Assembly: GCA_035539855.1 (NCBI GenBank)
Contig: DATLHO010000129.1
Coordinates: forward strand, 1-32,176
Direction of reading: 5' to 3'
Source: DATLHO01 sp035539855
Lineage (GTDB): Bacteria; Bacteroidota; Ignavibacteria; OLB7
Length of the DNA: 32,176 bases
Under the pieces are notes generated by a model. The model had not been told where the DNA came from. It was given only the letters and a program-made list of their open reading frames with translations, and did no database searches. This document shows, in pieces, positions 1 through 8,674 of this stretch. Position 1 is the first letter of the stretch. Each line of letters begins with the position of its first letter. A program made the position numbers and the translations under genes.

Positions 1-3
1 GCG

Positions 4-2160
4 ATGGTGATCCGACGTTGCGCGCTTCGCGTGCTCCGAGCCCTGCTTCCGCTCCTGCTGCTGCCCGCGGTCGTCTCCGCCCAGCCCCGTCCGCCGGGGG
101 CCGCGGCCGTCGACCGGGAGCTCGAGCGCCTCGTCGTCGAGTATGATGATGGCGACGGCGATCTCTCGCTTGATGACCTCTTCTGGCTGCACGAGCATCC
201 GCTCGACCTGCGGACGGTCTCGTCGGACGACCTAGCTGCGCTGCCATCGCTTGATCGTCAGGCGGCCATCGCGATCGTCGACGTCGTGCGCCGGCTCCAG
301 CCGCGCGATCTGCGTACGCTCGCGTCGATGCTCGCGTTGTCGCGCTCTCAACTCCTTGCGCTGCGCGCGTTCACGACGCTCGCGGTCGACACGAGCGCGC
401 GCACGACCCGCGGAAGCGTGCGGGTGCGGGTCGAGCGCGAGCTGGTCGAGCGGCGCGGGCATGCCGAGCACCTGCGTCGCATCGTCGAGACCGACGCGGG
501 GCAACTCGACACGATCGACGTGGGGTCGGTCTACCGCGGCCGTCCCGAGGCGCTGCTCGTTCAGATGGCGCTGACGCGGGGACCGGTCGCACTGTTCGCG
601 ACCGTCGCGAGCGATCGCGGCGAGCCGCTCGTTGCGCGTGATACGAGCGCACTCGCCTACGAACGGCTGGAGCGTGTGAGCGCTCGCGACACGACCGACG
701 TCGACGCCTCCGCGCCCGACGTGCGGACACGGCTGACCGCGCTGGCAAGCGCAAGTCTCATGTGGGAGCGGCCGTGGCTGACGGTGATCGCCGGGGATTT
801 CACCGCAGAGCTTGGACAGGGCCTCGTTCTGGCCGACGCACGGCGTCGCTCCTCGATCGCCTCCGGCGCGTCGTCCGCCTACGTCGCCGCGCGACGGCTG
901 GCGCCGTATCGTTCGAGCGACGAGACGGCCTTCCTGCGCGGACTCGCCGTCGAAGGCTCGCTCGAGCGCCCCATGCCCTTCCGGCTCCGCGGGCTCGGGC
1001 TCGTCTCGTGGCGCTGGCTCGACGCCACCCTCGACTCGGTCACGCTCGACGACGGCCGGCGCGTGCCGCTCGTCGGCTCGATCCGACGCGACGGGTATCG
1101 CCGCACGATGAGCGAGATCCGGCGCAGCAGCAATGCGCTCGAGCGCGTGGCGGCCGCAAACGTCGCGCTCGACGCGGAGCGATGGGCCGTCGGACTCTCG
1201 GCCGTCGGCTCGGATCTGCGCGCCGAGGGCGGAGTTCCTCAGCCAGGGCCAACGGTGTGGTCACTCGACGGACGATGGAGCACGCGCACCACGACACTGT
1301 ACGCGGAGTGCGCGCTCTCACCCGGACCGCCCGCGATCGTCGCGGGCATGATCGCTCGCGCCGGCGCGAGGACAATCGCGCTCGCAGGACGCCTGATCCC
1401 GGTCGGCGCGCGCATGGCGCACGGGCGCGCCTTTCCGCAGTCGGGCGCGCCCTCGGCCGAGCGCGGCGTGTTCGCGTCGCTCGAGCTTCCGATCGTCGAC
1501 GGATTGCGCGCGAGCATCGGGCTCGACTGGTTCCATCGCCCCGAGCCGAGCTCGACCGTTCCGCTTCCGCACTCCGAGAGCCAGCAGCGTCTGCGCCTCG
1601 AGTGGCGGCCAGCGGCGGATCTGCGCATAGAGGGCAGGCTCGATTGCGCACGCGAGCAGCGCAGTCGATGGCTCGTCGACGACGTGGGGCGCACGCATCG
1701 CGGCGTCGTCGACGCCGATCGCACGCGGTTCGCAATTGTGCTGACTCGCGAGACGCGCGATCACCTCACCGTTCGACTGCGCCTGGACTGGCGCCGATCG
1801 CTGGAGGCATCGGAGCCACCGGTCGACGGCTGGCTCTCCGCCGTCGACGCGCGGCTGCGGGCGTCGGCGACCCTCGAGGTGCTCGGAGGAATCGCGATCT
1901 TCGACGCCGAAGCGGCCGACGTCGCGATGTTCATCGCCGAGGCTGACCTGCAGGCGCGTATCCGAAGCGTGCGACTGGGCGGCTCGGGCCGACGAGTGTT
2001 CGCCGCGCTGCGGTGGGAGCCGGTCGAGGGACTCCGCGTCTCAGCGTCGCTGGGCTCGACCCTGCAAACCGACCGCCGCTCGCTCGGCGACGGGCTCGAC
2101 GCGATCGACGGACCCGGAACGGGCTCCGCTTCCTTACAGATCGACTGGCGCATCGGTTAA
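4..2160 (+). CDS. Exported helix-hairpin-helix protein with long outer-membrane-like C-terminal region
   Basis: A 718-residue protein. Residues 1-26 are a Sec signal peptide: Arg near the start, a Leu-rich core and a VSA cleavage site before Gln27. Residues about 68-126 look like a ComEA-type helix-hairpin-helix pair (DLRTVSSDDLAALPSLD, then a second repeat ending in LLALRAFTTL). From about 140 to the end there are alternating short hydrophobic/charged strands with many Arg and Trp, and the last residues (LQIDWRIG) resemble an outer-membrane beta-barrel end. Proteins with this architecture and length are common in Bacteroidota and Chlorobiota and have no settled function. ComEA HHH domains bind DNA, so a role in DNA uptake is possible but is inference. 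The ATG at position 4 fits the signal peptide; an upstream start outside the window cannot be excluded. Confidence 0.8.
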   Translation: MVIRRCALRVLRALLPLLLLPAVVSAQPRPPGAAAVDRELERLVVEYDDGDGDLSLDDLFWLHEHPLDLRTVSSDDLAALPSLDRQAAIAIVDVVRRLQPRDLRTLASMLALSRSQLLALRAFTTLAVDTSARTTRGSVRVRVERELVERRGHAEHLRRIVETDAGQLDTIDVGSVYRGRPEALLVQMALTRGPVALFATVASDRGEPLVARDTSALAYERLERVSARDTTDVDASAPDVRTRLTALASASLMWERPWLTVIAGDFTAELGQGLVLADARRRSSIASGASSAYVAARRLAPYRSSDETAFLRGLAVEGSLERPMPFRLRGLGLVSWRWLDATLDSVTLDDGRRVPLVGSIRRDGYRRTMSEIRRSSNALERVAAANVALDAERWAVGLSAVGSDLRAEGGVPQPGPTVWSLDGRWSTRTTTLYAECALSPGPPAIVAGMIARAGARTIALAGRLIPVGARMAHGRAFPQSGAPSAERGVFASLELPIVDGLRASIGLDWFHRPEPSSTVPLPHSESQQRLRLEWRPAADLRIEGRLDCAREQRSRWLVDDVGRTHRGVVDADRTRFAIVLTRETRDHLTVRLRLDWRRSLEASEPPVDGWLSAVDARLRASATLEVLGGIAIFDAEAADVAMFIAEADLQARIRSVRLGGSGRRVFAALRWEPVEGLRVSASLGSTLQTDRRSLGDGLDAIDGPGTGSASLQIDWRIG

Positions 2161-2265
2161 ACATGGGCCCGGCCACGCGGTCGATGATGAGACGGCTACA
2201 GGATTGTCCCCCCAATGCACGTCTCTCCTGTTCGGGTGACGACGCGATGCGTCACAGGACTCCGT

Positions 2266-2931
2266 GTGGCGAGAAAAACGACGAGGTCGAACTCTATGAT
2301 GGCAGTACTGGCACTTCTGGGCGCGATGTCCGCGGCGATCGCCTCGGGCGCGAACGCCGGCGCGGTCGCGACGCAGGCGGATGTGAACGACATCGTTCGC
2401 AGGACCAAGGCGCTCTACGACGCGACGACGAGCGCCGAAGTGAGCTTCGAACAGTCCGGCGCGCAGGGAACGAGCAGCGGCACGCTGCAGTTCACGTCGG
2501 GCAACCGGTACCGCCTCGAGTTTCCGAAGCAGACGATCGTCAGCAACGGCACGACGGTCTGGACCTATACCCCGCAGCGGCGGCAGGTGATCGTCTCGAA
2601 GGCCGGCGCGCGTCGCGGCGGACTGACCCCGAGCGAGATCCTCACGAGTTTCCCGGGCAGCTATCGGCCGACGATCGTGGGCGAGCGAACGATCGACCGG
2701 CGCGCGGTCTGGGTCGTCCGATGCGATGCCGGCGCCGAGAAGATCGGTGACGTCACCCGCGCCACGCTCTACATCGACAAGGCGACGTACCGCTTTTCGC
2801 GCATCGAGCTCGTGAGCCCTTCGATGGGCTCGGTCACGCTCAACGTCACCAGGGCCCGCTACAACGTGACGATCCCGGCGACCCGGTTCGAATTCACGCC
2901 GCCGGCCGGTACCCGCGTCATCAAGCTGTAG
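2266..2931 (+). CDS. lolA: LolA-like outer-membrane lipoprotein carrier protein
   Basis: About 221 residues from the GTG at 2266, which has AGGA at 2256-2259 six bases upstream. This start gives a normal signal peptide (basic VARKTTR, hydrophobic core, cut near ANAGA). ATG at 2215 and ATG at 2296 are in-frame alternatives. The mature part follows the LolA pattern: an N-terminal helix with VNDIVRRTKALYD, then SAEVSFEQ, a GTLQFTSGNRYRLEFP strand pair, TIVSNGTTVWTYTP, and a second half with VTRATLYIDKATYRFSRIEL. LolA is the periplasmic chaperone that carries lipoproteins from LolCDE to the outer membrane. In Bacteroidota-like bacteria LolA homologues are diverse, so the exact cargo is uncertain. 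It lies 105 bases after the HHH protein and 85 before yihY, probably in one operon. Confidence 0.8.
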   Translation: MARKTTRSNSMMAVLALLGAMSAAIASGANAGAVATQADVNDIVRRTKALYDATTSAEVSFEQSGAQGTSSGTLQFTSGNRYRLEFPKQTIVSNGTTVWTYTPQRRQVIVSKAGARRGGLTPSEILTSFPGSYRPTIVGERTIDRRAVWVVRCDAGAEKIGDVTRATLYIDKATYRFSRIELVSPSMGSVTLNVTRARYNVTIPATRFEFTPPAGTRVIKL

Positions 2932-3016
2932 ACGCGGGCTCCGGTGACCCGGGTGTTTCGTATGTTCTCGATTCTTCCATGAAGGAATCGTCCAATCCCA
3001 GTCGCCGATTCGCCGC

Positions 3017-4003
3017 GTGAGCTCCCACACACCACTGACCGTCCTGCGCACGCGCGCGCACCTGATGCTGCGGCGACTGCAGTGGCTCTGGCGCAACACG
3101 GTCACGATCGGCTTCCGCGCCGACGAGGATCACGTCTTTCTGCTTGCCGCGGGGATCGCGTTCAACATCATCATCGCGATGATCCCGACGCTGCTGATCC
3201 TCCTGTTCGTCCTCGGCTACGTCTTCGACTCCGAGAGGATCCTCCAGCAGATCAACGAGTACATCCGCAACTTCGTCGTCGCCGAAGGCTACCGCGACGA
3301 CCTGATCGTCACGCTGCGCGCGCAGATCGAATCCCTCGTCGCCAATCGCGGTCTGGCCGGACTCATCGGTATCGTCGGTCTGCTCTGGACGGGCTCCGCC
3401 CTCGCCACCTCCATCCGCGTCTCGATCAACAAGGTGCTGCGCTGCCGCGAGGTGCGCAGCTATCTCATCTACAAGCTCTTCGACATCTCGACGATCGCCG
3501 TCATCGGCCTTCTCGTGTTCGTCTCGATCGTCATGGGCACGCTCTACCAGATCGTCGTCTCGCGAAGCTCGTGGCTGGTGACGTCGCTCGACCTGCCCGG
3601 CGTCGAAGGCTTCCTGCCCGAGCTCGTCGCGGTCGTTGTCTCGTTCGTGCTCTTCCTGGTGATCTTCCGCTACATGCCCTACCAGAAGCAGGAGCGGCAC
3701 ATCATCTGGATCGGCGCGATCTCGAGCACCGTGCTCTGGGAGCTCGCCCGGCTCGTCTTCCGCTTCTACCTCGGCGAGTTCACCACTTTCAGCCGGATCT
3801 ACGGCGCGTACGCGTTCTTCGCCTCGGCGATCTTCTGGCTCTATTACAGCGCTCTCGTCTTCCTGCTCGGCGCCGAAGTGGCGTACCACGTGAAGCAGAG
3901 CCGCTGGAACGCGCGCCGGCTCTTCAACAGGATCGCGACGTCGAAGGTGGTGGAGTCGGATGGGGCGGCGATTCGGGTTACCGCGGAGGTTGGGGAGGGC
4001 TGA
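3017..4003 (+). CDS. YihY/BrkB-family inner-membrane protein
   Basis: A 328-residue integral membrane protein of the YihY/virulence factor BrkB family (once misnamed RNase BN). Family features visible: an N-terminal DHVFLLAAGIAFNIIIAMIP segment, GLAGLIGIVGLLWTGSALATS, two further hydrophobic segments around residues 155-178 and 198-220, and the C-terminal conserved YGAYAFFASAIFWLYYSALVFLLGAE block. About six transmembrane helices are expected. The function of the family is not settled; transporter-like roles have been proposed. The start is the GTG at 3017. It overlaps the TGA of a 13-codon ORF (2979-3020) as GTGA, which could be translational coupling to a short leader. The last 20 residues are acidic/glycine-rich and not conserved. 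Confidence 0.88.
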   Translation: MSSHTPLTVLRTRAHLMLRRLQWLWRNTVTIGFRADEDHVFLLAAGIAFNIIIAMIPTLLILLFVLGYVFDSERILQQINEYIRNFVVAEGYRDDLIVTLRAQIESLVANRGLAGLIGIVGLLWTGSALATSIRVSINKVLRCREVRSYLIYKLFDISTIAVIGLLVFVSIVMGTLYQIVVSRSSWLVTSLDLPGVEGFLPELVAVVVSFVLFLVIFRYMPYQKQERHIIWIGAISSTVLWELARLVFRFYLGEFTTFSRIYGAYAFFASAIFWLYYSALVFLLGAEVAYHVKQSRWNARRLFNRIATSKVVESDGAAIRVTAEVGEG

Positions 4004-4010
4004 GCGGATA

Positions 4011-4099
4011 GGGGAACGAGGGACGAAGGGACGAAGGGGCGTGAGTAGGTGGCCGAGGGAGTAGGATTATTGGGGCTGGGGGGCGTGGGGCCTGCAGGG
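4011..4099 (+). other. Two tandem G-quadruplex motifs in a convergent intergenic
   Basis: Four G-runs at 4011-4014, 4020-4022, 4028-4030 and 4036-4039 are separated by 5-base loops (AACGA, ACGAA, ACGAA). A second set at 4072-4075, 4078-4083, 4087-4090 and 4097-4099 has loops of 2, 3 and 6 bases. Both satisfy the usual G3+N1-7 quadruplex rule on the plus strand. They sit just downstream of the yihY stop and before the shared hairpin at 4119-4144. Folding in vivo is not shown. Confidence 0.55.
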
Positions 4100-4118
4100 C
4101 GTGACAGTTATATGCGAA

Positions 4119-4144
4119 GGGCGCCCCGGTTGGCTGGGGCGCCC
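4119..4144. terminator. Probable bidirectional terminator hairpin between convergent genes
   Basis: A perfect 9-bp GC stem (GGGCGCCCC at 4119-4127 with GGGGCGCCC at 4136-4144) with an 8-base loop. It lies between the 3' ends of yihY (+) and the L,D-transpeptidase (-). Tails are only moderately T-rich on either strand, so termination is inferred from position and stem strength. Confidence 0.6.
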
Positions 4145-4178
4145 GTCGTTCGTTTGCGCGTCGGTGGACGGGCTTCGA

Positions 4179-5423
4179 TTACTCTGACGAGGTCGCGGGG
4201 CCCGCGGGCGGGGCCTCGGCGGCGGCTGGAGCTTCGGCCGGAGCGGTCGGCGCCTGTTTGCGGACGACCCGTCGCGCCGCCTTGGCCGCGCGACGCTTGT
4301 TGTAGTCGATCGACGGTGCGAGTCGCGCCTCGGCGCGGATGACGCCGCGTGCACGGAGCGTGTCCTCGGCCGTCTTGTAGCGGTTGCGATCAGGCAGCGC
4401 GCCGCGGACGCCCGCCGGCACCTGCGAGATCGGGATCAGCGCCTCCTCGACCGCCATCGGGTCGGCCGGGAGCGAGACGATGCCGTCGCGGTTGGAGGCG
4501 AGCTCGAGCCACGGTCCACCCTTCTTGCGCGTGAAGTCGAACATGTCGATGATCACCACAGGCGTTCCCGTGAACGGAATCGCGTTGCCGCTCTCGTCGT
4601 GCTTCGAGCCCTCGCCCCACGCGAAGAGCCACTCCGCGTCCTCCATGAACTGGCGCACGCACGAATGCGAGACCGGACGGCCCGGCATGTCGAACTGGTG
4701 GAAGGCGTTGCCGGCGTACTTGTGGAAGTTCCAGGTGTAGGGAAGTTTCCAGTTGTCGTTGAGCGACGAGATGCGCAGCCGCTCCTTCCAGTTGAACGCG
4801 TAGCGGCCCGGGAACGTCGCCTTCGACTCGGTGCCGGTGTTCGCCGCGGCGAAGCGGACGAGCTGACCGTATTCGTAGCAGGCATACGACTGCAGCGCGT
4901 TGGTCACCATCACGAGCTTGGGGATCGATGCCGCGCCGGGATACTGCTGCGGGAACACGGAGTACGCACGGAGGTCGTCGACGACCGTGTCGGGCACCAC
5001 GATCGTGTCGCCGACGCGGATGTATCCGAGCTCCTTGCGGTTGAGCGTCGTCAGAGCGCGCCAGGCGCTGCGGGTCGAGTCCTTCTTGCCATACCGCCTG
5101 CGGATCGAGTCGAGGACCGAGCGATCGGCAATGTGCAGCCGGCTGTAGCGGATCTCGGGGAACTCCGCCCGTCGCGCCATCGCGGCGGCGCGCGCCGAGT
5201 CGTCGATCGCCTGCGTGGCGACTCGCTGCGAATCGACCACGGCGGCCGGACCGCCGGTCGATCCGTCGCTGGTGGCGACCGCGCGCGGCGCGCCTTCGCC
5301 GGCGGACCCGGACGCAGGCTCGCGCGGCACGTCGGAGCCGGTGTAGCCGCAGGCCGTGATCACGAAGGCCGGAAGCAGTGGAAGAAGTCGGGTGATGCTA
5401 CGACGGAGTAGGAATCTGGTCAT
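4179..5423 (-). CDS. L,D-transpeptidase (YkuD family) lipoprotein
   Basis: About 414 residues from the ATG at 5423 (an in-frame TTG two codons earlier is less likely). The N-terminus MTRFLLRRS plus a hydrophobic stretch ends in the lipobox VITAC, so Cys25 is probably lipidated and the enzyme tethered to a membrane. Residues about 90-150 contain a region ending in LGYIRVGDTIVVPD that resembles the end of a LysM-like or substrate-binding module. The catalytic part holds HQFDMPGRPVSHSCVRQF, with His242, His253 and nucleophile Cys255, matching the YkuD SHGCxR signature except that Ser replaces the usual Gly before Cys. Such enzymes make 3-3 cross-links in peptidoglycan or attach proteins to it. 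The C-terminal 50 residues are Ala/Pro-rich and low complexity. It lies downstream of prfA, 137 bases away on the same strand. Confidence 0.85.
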   Translation of the reverse strand: MTRFLLRRSITRLLPLLPAFVITACGYTGSDVPREPASGSAGEGAPRAVATSDGSTGGPAAVVDSQRVATQAIDDSARAAAMARRAEFPEIRYSRLHIADRSVLDSIRRRYGKKDSTRSAWRALTTLNRKELGYIRVGDTIVVPDTVVDDLRAYSVFPQQYPGAASIPKLVMVTNALQSYACYEYGQLVRFAAANTGTESKATFPGRYAFNWKERLRISSLNDNWKLPYTWNFHKYAGNAFHQFDMPGRPVSHSCVRQFMEDAEWLFAWGEGSKHDESGNAIPFTGTPVVIIDMFDFTRKKGGPWLELASNRDGIVSLPADPMAVEEALIPISQVPAGVRGALPDRNRYKTAEDTLRARGVIRAEARLAPSIDYNKRRAAKAARRVVRKQAPTAPAEAPAAAEAPPAGPATSSE

Positions 5424-5560
5424 CGTCAACGAATCGGTGCGGCGTGCGTGAGCACGGGTAGATGTGTGGGACTGGACGAAGATACATCCTCAGCGAGGCG
5501 GTTGCCACCCCCGGACGACCCCCGTTGAGAGCCACCAAACACCGTGCCTTTCGTCGGGCG

Positions 5561-6640
5561 CTAAAGCGTGACCCCGGAGCGCAGCTTCTCGGCGCGGTCG
5601 GCGAGCTTCAGGGCGGTGATCACCGGCTCGAGCCCTCCTTCGAGGACCTCCGTCAGCGAGTAGTTCTTCGACTCGCCCTCGAGCCGATGGTCGGTCAGGC
5701 GGTTCTGCGGGAAGTTGTACGTGCGGATCTTGTCGGAGCGATCGCCGGTGCCAACCATCTCCTTGCGCTGCGCGGCGTACTCGCTGTCGCGCTTCTGCCG
5801 CTCGACCTCGTAGATCTTCGCCTTGAGCATCTTCATGGCCCGCTCGCGGTTCTGAAGCTGCGAGCGCTCCTGCTGGCAGGCGACGACCGTTCCGGTCGGG
5901 ATGTGCGTCAGTCGCACGGCCGTCTCGACCTTGTTGACGTTCTGGCCGCCCTTGCCGCCGGAGCGAAAGGTGTCGAGCTGGATGTCGGCGGGATTGATGT
6001 CGATCTCCACATCCTCCACCTCGGGCAGAATCGCCACGGTCGCGGCCGACGTGTGAATGCGGCCCTGCTGCTCGGTCGCCGGCACGCGCTGCACGCGGTG
6101 GACGCCGGACTCCCACTTCATCGCCCCGAACGCTCCCTCGCCCGAAAGCTGCAGGACGACCTCCTTGAATCCGCCCAGGTCGGACTCCGAGAAATCGAGC
6201 ATCTCCAGACGCCAGCCGTTGCGCTCGGCGTAGCGCTGGTACATCCGGTAGAGGTCGCCGGCGAAGAGCGCGGCCTCCTCCCCGCCGGTACCGGCGCGGA
6301 TCTCGACGATGCAGTTCTTGGAATCGTCCGGATCCGGCGGGATCAACAGCACGCGGATCTCCTCCTCCATCGACTCGCGACGCTCGCGCAGCTCGGCGAA
6401 CTCCACCTCGGCCAGCTCGCGCAGCTCGGGATCGCCGGCGGCCCGCATGAGCTCGTCGGCGCCTTCGAGATCGCTCAGCAGCTTCTCGTACTGCCGTCCG
6501 ATTTCGACGATGGGCGCGAGCTGGCGCTGCTCGCGCATCGCGTCGCGGTAGGCCTTGCGGTCGCCCACGATGGTCGGATCGCCGAGCGAGCGCTCGACCT
6601 CTTCGTAGCGGGACTGGATCTGTCGGATCTTCTCGAGCAT
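5561..6640 (-). CDS. prfA: Peptide chain release factor 1 (RF1)
   Basis: 359 residues starting at the ATG at 6640 (MLEKIRQIQSRYEEVERSL), the normal RF1 length. The open frame continues upstream, but that part is not conserved. RF1 recognises UAA and UAG stop codons and triggers peptide release in the ribosome. Visible hallmarks: the codon-recognition tripeptide PAT at 187-189 within HRVQRVPATEQQGRIHTSA (RF2 would have SPF), and the catalytic GGQ at 231-233 within RSGGKGGQNVNK, whose Gln is the usual methylation site. The C-terminal SYNFPQ-like segment appears as TYNFPQNRLTDHR. The methyltransferase gene prmC, often adjacent, is not in the window. Divergent from the TPR gene, with a 185-base shared intergenic. 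Confidence 0.97.
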   Translation of the reverse strand: MLEKIRQIQSRYEEVERSLGDPTIVGDRKAYRDAMREQRQLAPIVEIGRQYEKLLSDLEGADELMRAAGDPELRELAEVEFAELRERRESMEEEIRVLLIPPDPDDSKNCIVEIRAGTGGEEAALFAGDLYRMYQRYAERNGWRLEMLDFSESDLGGFKEVVLQLSGEGAFGAMKWESGVHRVQRVPATEQQGRIHTSAATVAILPEVEDVEIDINPADIQLDTFRSGGKGGQNVNKVETAVRLTHIPTGTVVACQQERSQLQNRERAMKMLKAKIYEVERQKRDSEYAAQRKEMVGTGDRSDKIRTYNFPQNRLTDHRLEGESKNYSLTEVLEGGLEPVITALKLADRAEKLRSGVTL

Positions 6641-6825
6641 GGGTCGTTCACTGTACTTCCTTTCGACTGCCGGACGGCCGGCTCCCAGGGGAGACGGGCG
6701 ACGGCATTGCGACGTGTCCGCCCGGCGGGCGACCATACGGCGCACAAGGACCCGGAAGTTAACCATCGATCGGCAACCGCCGGCGCCCGGTGGGGACTGG
6801 ACCGGAAATTGCGTTCGAGCCTTAC

Positions 6826-8514
6826 ATGCACCCTGACCATCGCCCGAATCGCGTGTTCTCGCTGCTTCTGACACGACGTGCCCTCGCCAAGAGTGCGCTT
6901 GTCGCGAGCGCACTCGCCGCAAGCGTGTTCCTCGGCGCGTGCGCCACGCCGCGTCCCGCGGTCACCGAGGCGACGCCGTCGAGCGACCATCCGCGCGACG
7001 TCCGGCAATCCGCGCGGCTGGCCGAGCGGCACTTCACCGACGGCTCGCTGCTCGAGATGCGCGAGCGCCACGCCGAGGCGATCGCCGAATACCGGCGCGC
7101 TCTCGAGCTCGACTCGACGCGCGGATCCATCTACTACGCGATCGGAAAGAACTTTCGGCGCCTCGATCAGATCGATTCGGCGATCCTCTACACACGCATG
7201 GCGGCCGATCGCGGAGGCGCCCTCGAGGTCTACGAACAGCTCGCCGACCTCATGATGCTCTCCGGCGACATCGACGGGGCGATCGCCCAGTACGACTCGA
7301 TGCTCACGATCGAGCCCGATCACCTGCAGTCGCGGTACATGGCCGCGCGCCTTCTGCAGCGACGGGAGCCGGCTCGCGCGATCGAGCACTACGAGTACAT
7401 CCTCCGCAATCTCACCGACGACACCGACGTGATGCTCCGCCTGGCGGAGCTCTATCTCGACGCCGGCAACGTCGACGGCGCGATCGGCATGATGACGACG
7501 ATGCGCTCGTTGGAACCGACCAACCCTGATCTCCATCACATGATGGCGACGCTTCTGCTCGACGCCGGTCGATACGCGGCCGCGCTCGAGGTGCTCACCA
7601 GCGCCGAGGAGCACGTGGCGATCGGCGCGCCCCTCGAGGAGTTCTACGGCGAGTCGCTGCGCGAGGTCGCCGACCGGCTCGACGAAGGTCACGGTGCCGA
7701 CGACTCGGTGAGGATTTACGCCGCGGCGCTGGTGGCGCGTGCCTCGGCATCGGCGCAGAGCCCGGGGGTTCGTCTGCTGGCCGGCGGCGTCGCGATCGCG
7801 ATCGGCGACAGCGCGCGCGCCGAGGCGCTCTTCGCGCGCTCGATCGCCGACTCATCCTCGAGTGCACAGGCGTGGATTCAGGTCGCGGGTACCTATCTCG
7901 AGCTGAACGACCCGGCGACGGGGCTGCGCGTCGTCGGGCCCGAGACAGGGCGATTCGCCGACGACTACCGCGTGCCGCTGCTGCTCGGCCTGCTGCACGA
8001 AGCCGCCGGCGCGCCGGACACGGCGATCGCGTGGATCCGCCGCTCGGTGGAGCTTTATGACGAACAGGCCGAAGCGTGGGCCGCGCTCGGTCGGATCTAT
8101 GCCGCAACGGGAAAGGTCGGCGCGAGCGACGCGGCGTACGAGAAGTCGATAGGAATCGATCCGGAGAACGCGACCGTGCTGAACAACTTCGCCTACGCGC
8201 TGGCACGCCGTGGCTCGCGGCTCGAGCGCGCGCTGGAGCTCGTCACGAAGGCGCTCGAGTACGAGCCGGAGAACGAGTCGTTTCTCGACACGCGAGGCTG
8301 GGTGCACTTCCGTCGCGGGGAGCTCGATGCGGCGCTCGCCGATCTCGAGAAGGCGGCGGCCGCCGGCGGCGCGAGCGCCGAGATCTACGAGCACCTCGGC
8401 GACGTGCACAAGGCCCGCGGAGCCTACATCGACGCGCGCCGCGCATACGAGCGCGCCGCGGAGCTCGAGCCCGAGCGTGACGGACTCGAGGCCCGCCTCA
8501 GGAGCGTTCGCTGA
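6826..8514 (+). CDS. TPR-repeat outer-membrane lipoprotein
   Basis: 562 residues from the ATG at 6826. A basic, hydrophobic N-terminus ends in the lipobox FLGAC, making Cys39 the lipidation site. The rest is an array of tetratricopeptide repeats from about residue 70 to the end, for example AIAEYRRALELDSTRGSIYYA, AIAQYDSMLTIEPDHL, AIEHYEYIL, AYEKSIGIDPENATVLNNFA and ALADLEKAAAAGGASAEIYEH. The last repeats are closest to consensus. TPR lipoproteins act as protein-interaction scaffolds. In Bacteroidota-type genomes a TPR protein of this kind is often followed by DUF4292, as here (160 bases further on, same strand), suggesting a shared envelope role. The precise partner is unknown. GTG at 6853 is an alternative start that also preserves the lipobox. 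Confidence 0.85.
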   Translation: MHPDHRPNRVFSLLLTRRALAKSALVASALAASVFLGACATPRPAVTEATPSSDHPRDVRQSARLAERHFTDGSLLEMRERHAEAIAEYRRALELDSTRGSIYYAIGKNFRRLDQIDSAILYTRMAADRGGALEVYEQLADLMMLSGDIDGAIAQYDSMLTIEPDHLQSRYMAARLLQRREPARAIEHYEYILRNLTDDTDVMLRLAELYLDAGNVDGAIGMMTTMRSLEPTNPDLHHMMATLLLDAGRYAAALEVLTSAEEHVAIGAPLEEFYGESLREVADRLDEGHGADDSVRIYAAALVARASASAQSPGVRLLAGGVAIAIGDSARAEALFARSIADSSSSAQAWIQVAGTYLELNDPATGLRVVGPETGRFADDYRVPLLLGLLHEAAGAPDTAIAWIRRSVELYDEQAEAWAALGRIYAATGKVGASDAAYEKSIGIDPENATVLNNFAYALARRGSRLERALELVTKALEYEPENESFLDTRGWVHFRRGELDAALADLEKAAAAGGASAEIYEHLGDVHKARGAYIDARRAYERAAELEPERDGLEARLRSVR

Positions 8515-8674
8515 GCATCTTCAGAACACCGTCGGTGAGTCCTCGCCGTCGGCGGTGCGCGGTCCCGTGCCCCGTTCAGGTCCAGCGCGTATCTTCGTGC
8601 CTTCCGGTCCCGCCGGAGCACGCACACCAATGACGTTACTCTTGACCGCGACACGTTCTCTCGACGGCGCACCG

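Noticed and set aside
2979..3020. 13-codon ORF overlapping the yihY start (GTGA)
   Set aside because: Could be a coupled leader peptide, but there is no ribosome-binding site or codon signal to support translation, so it is not listed as a gene.
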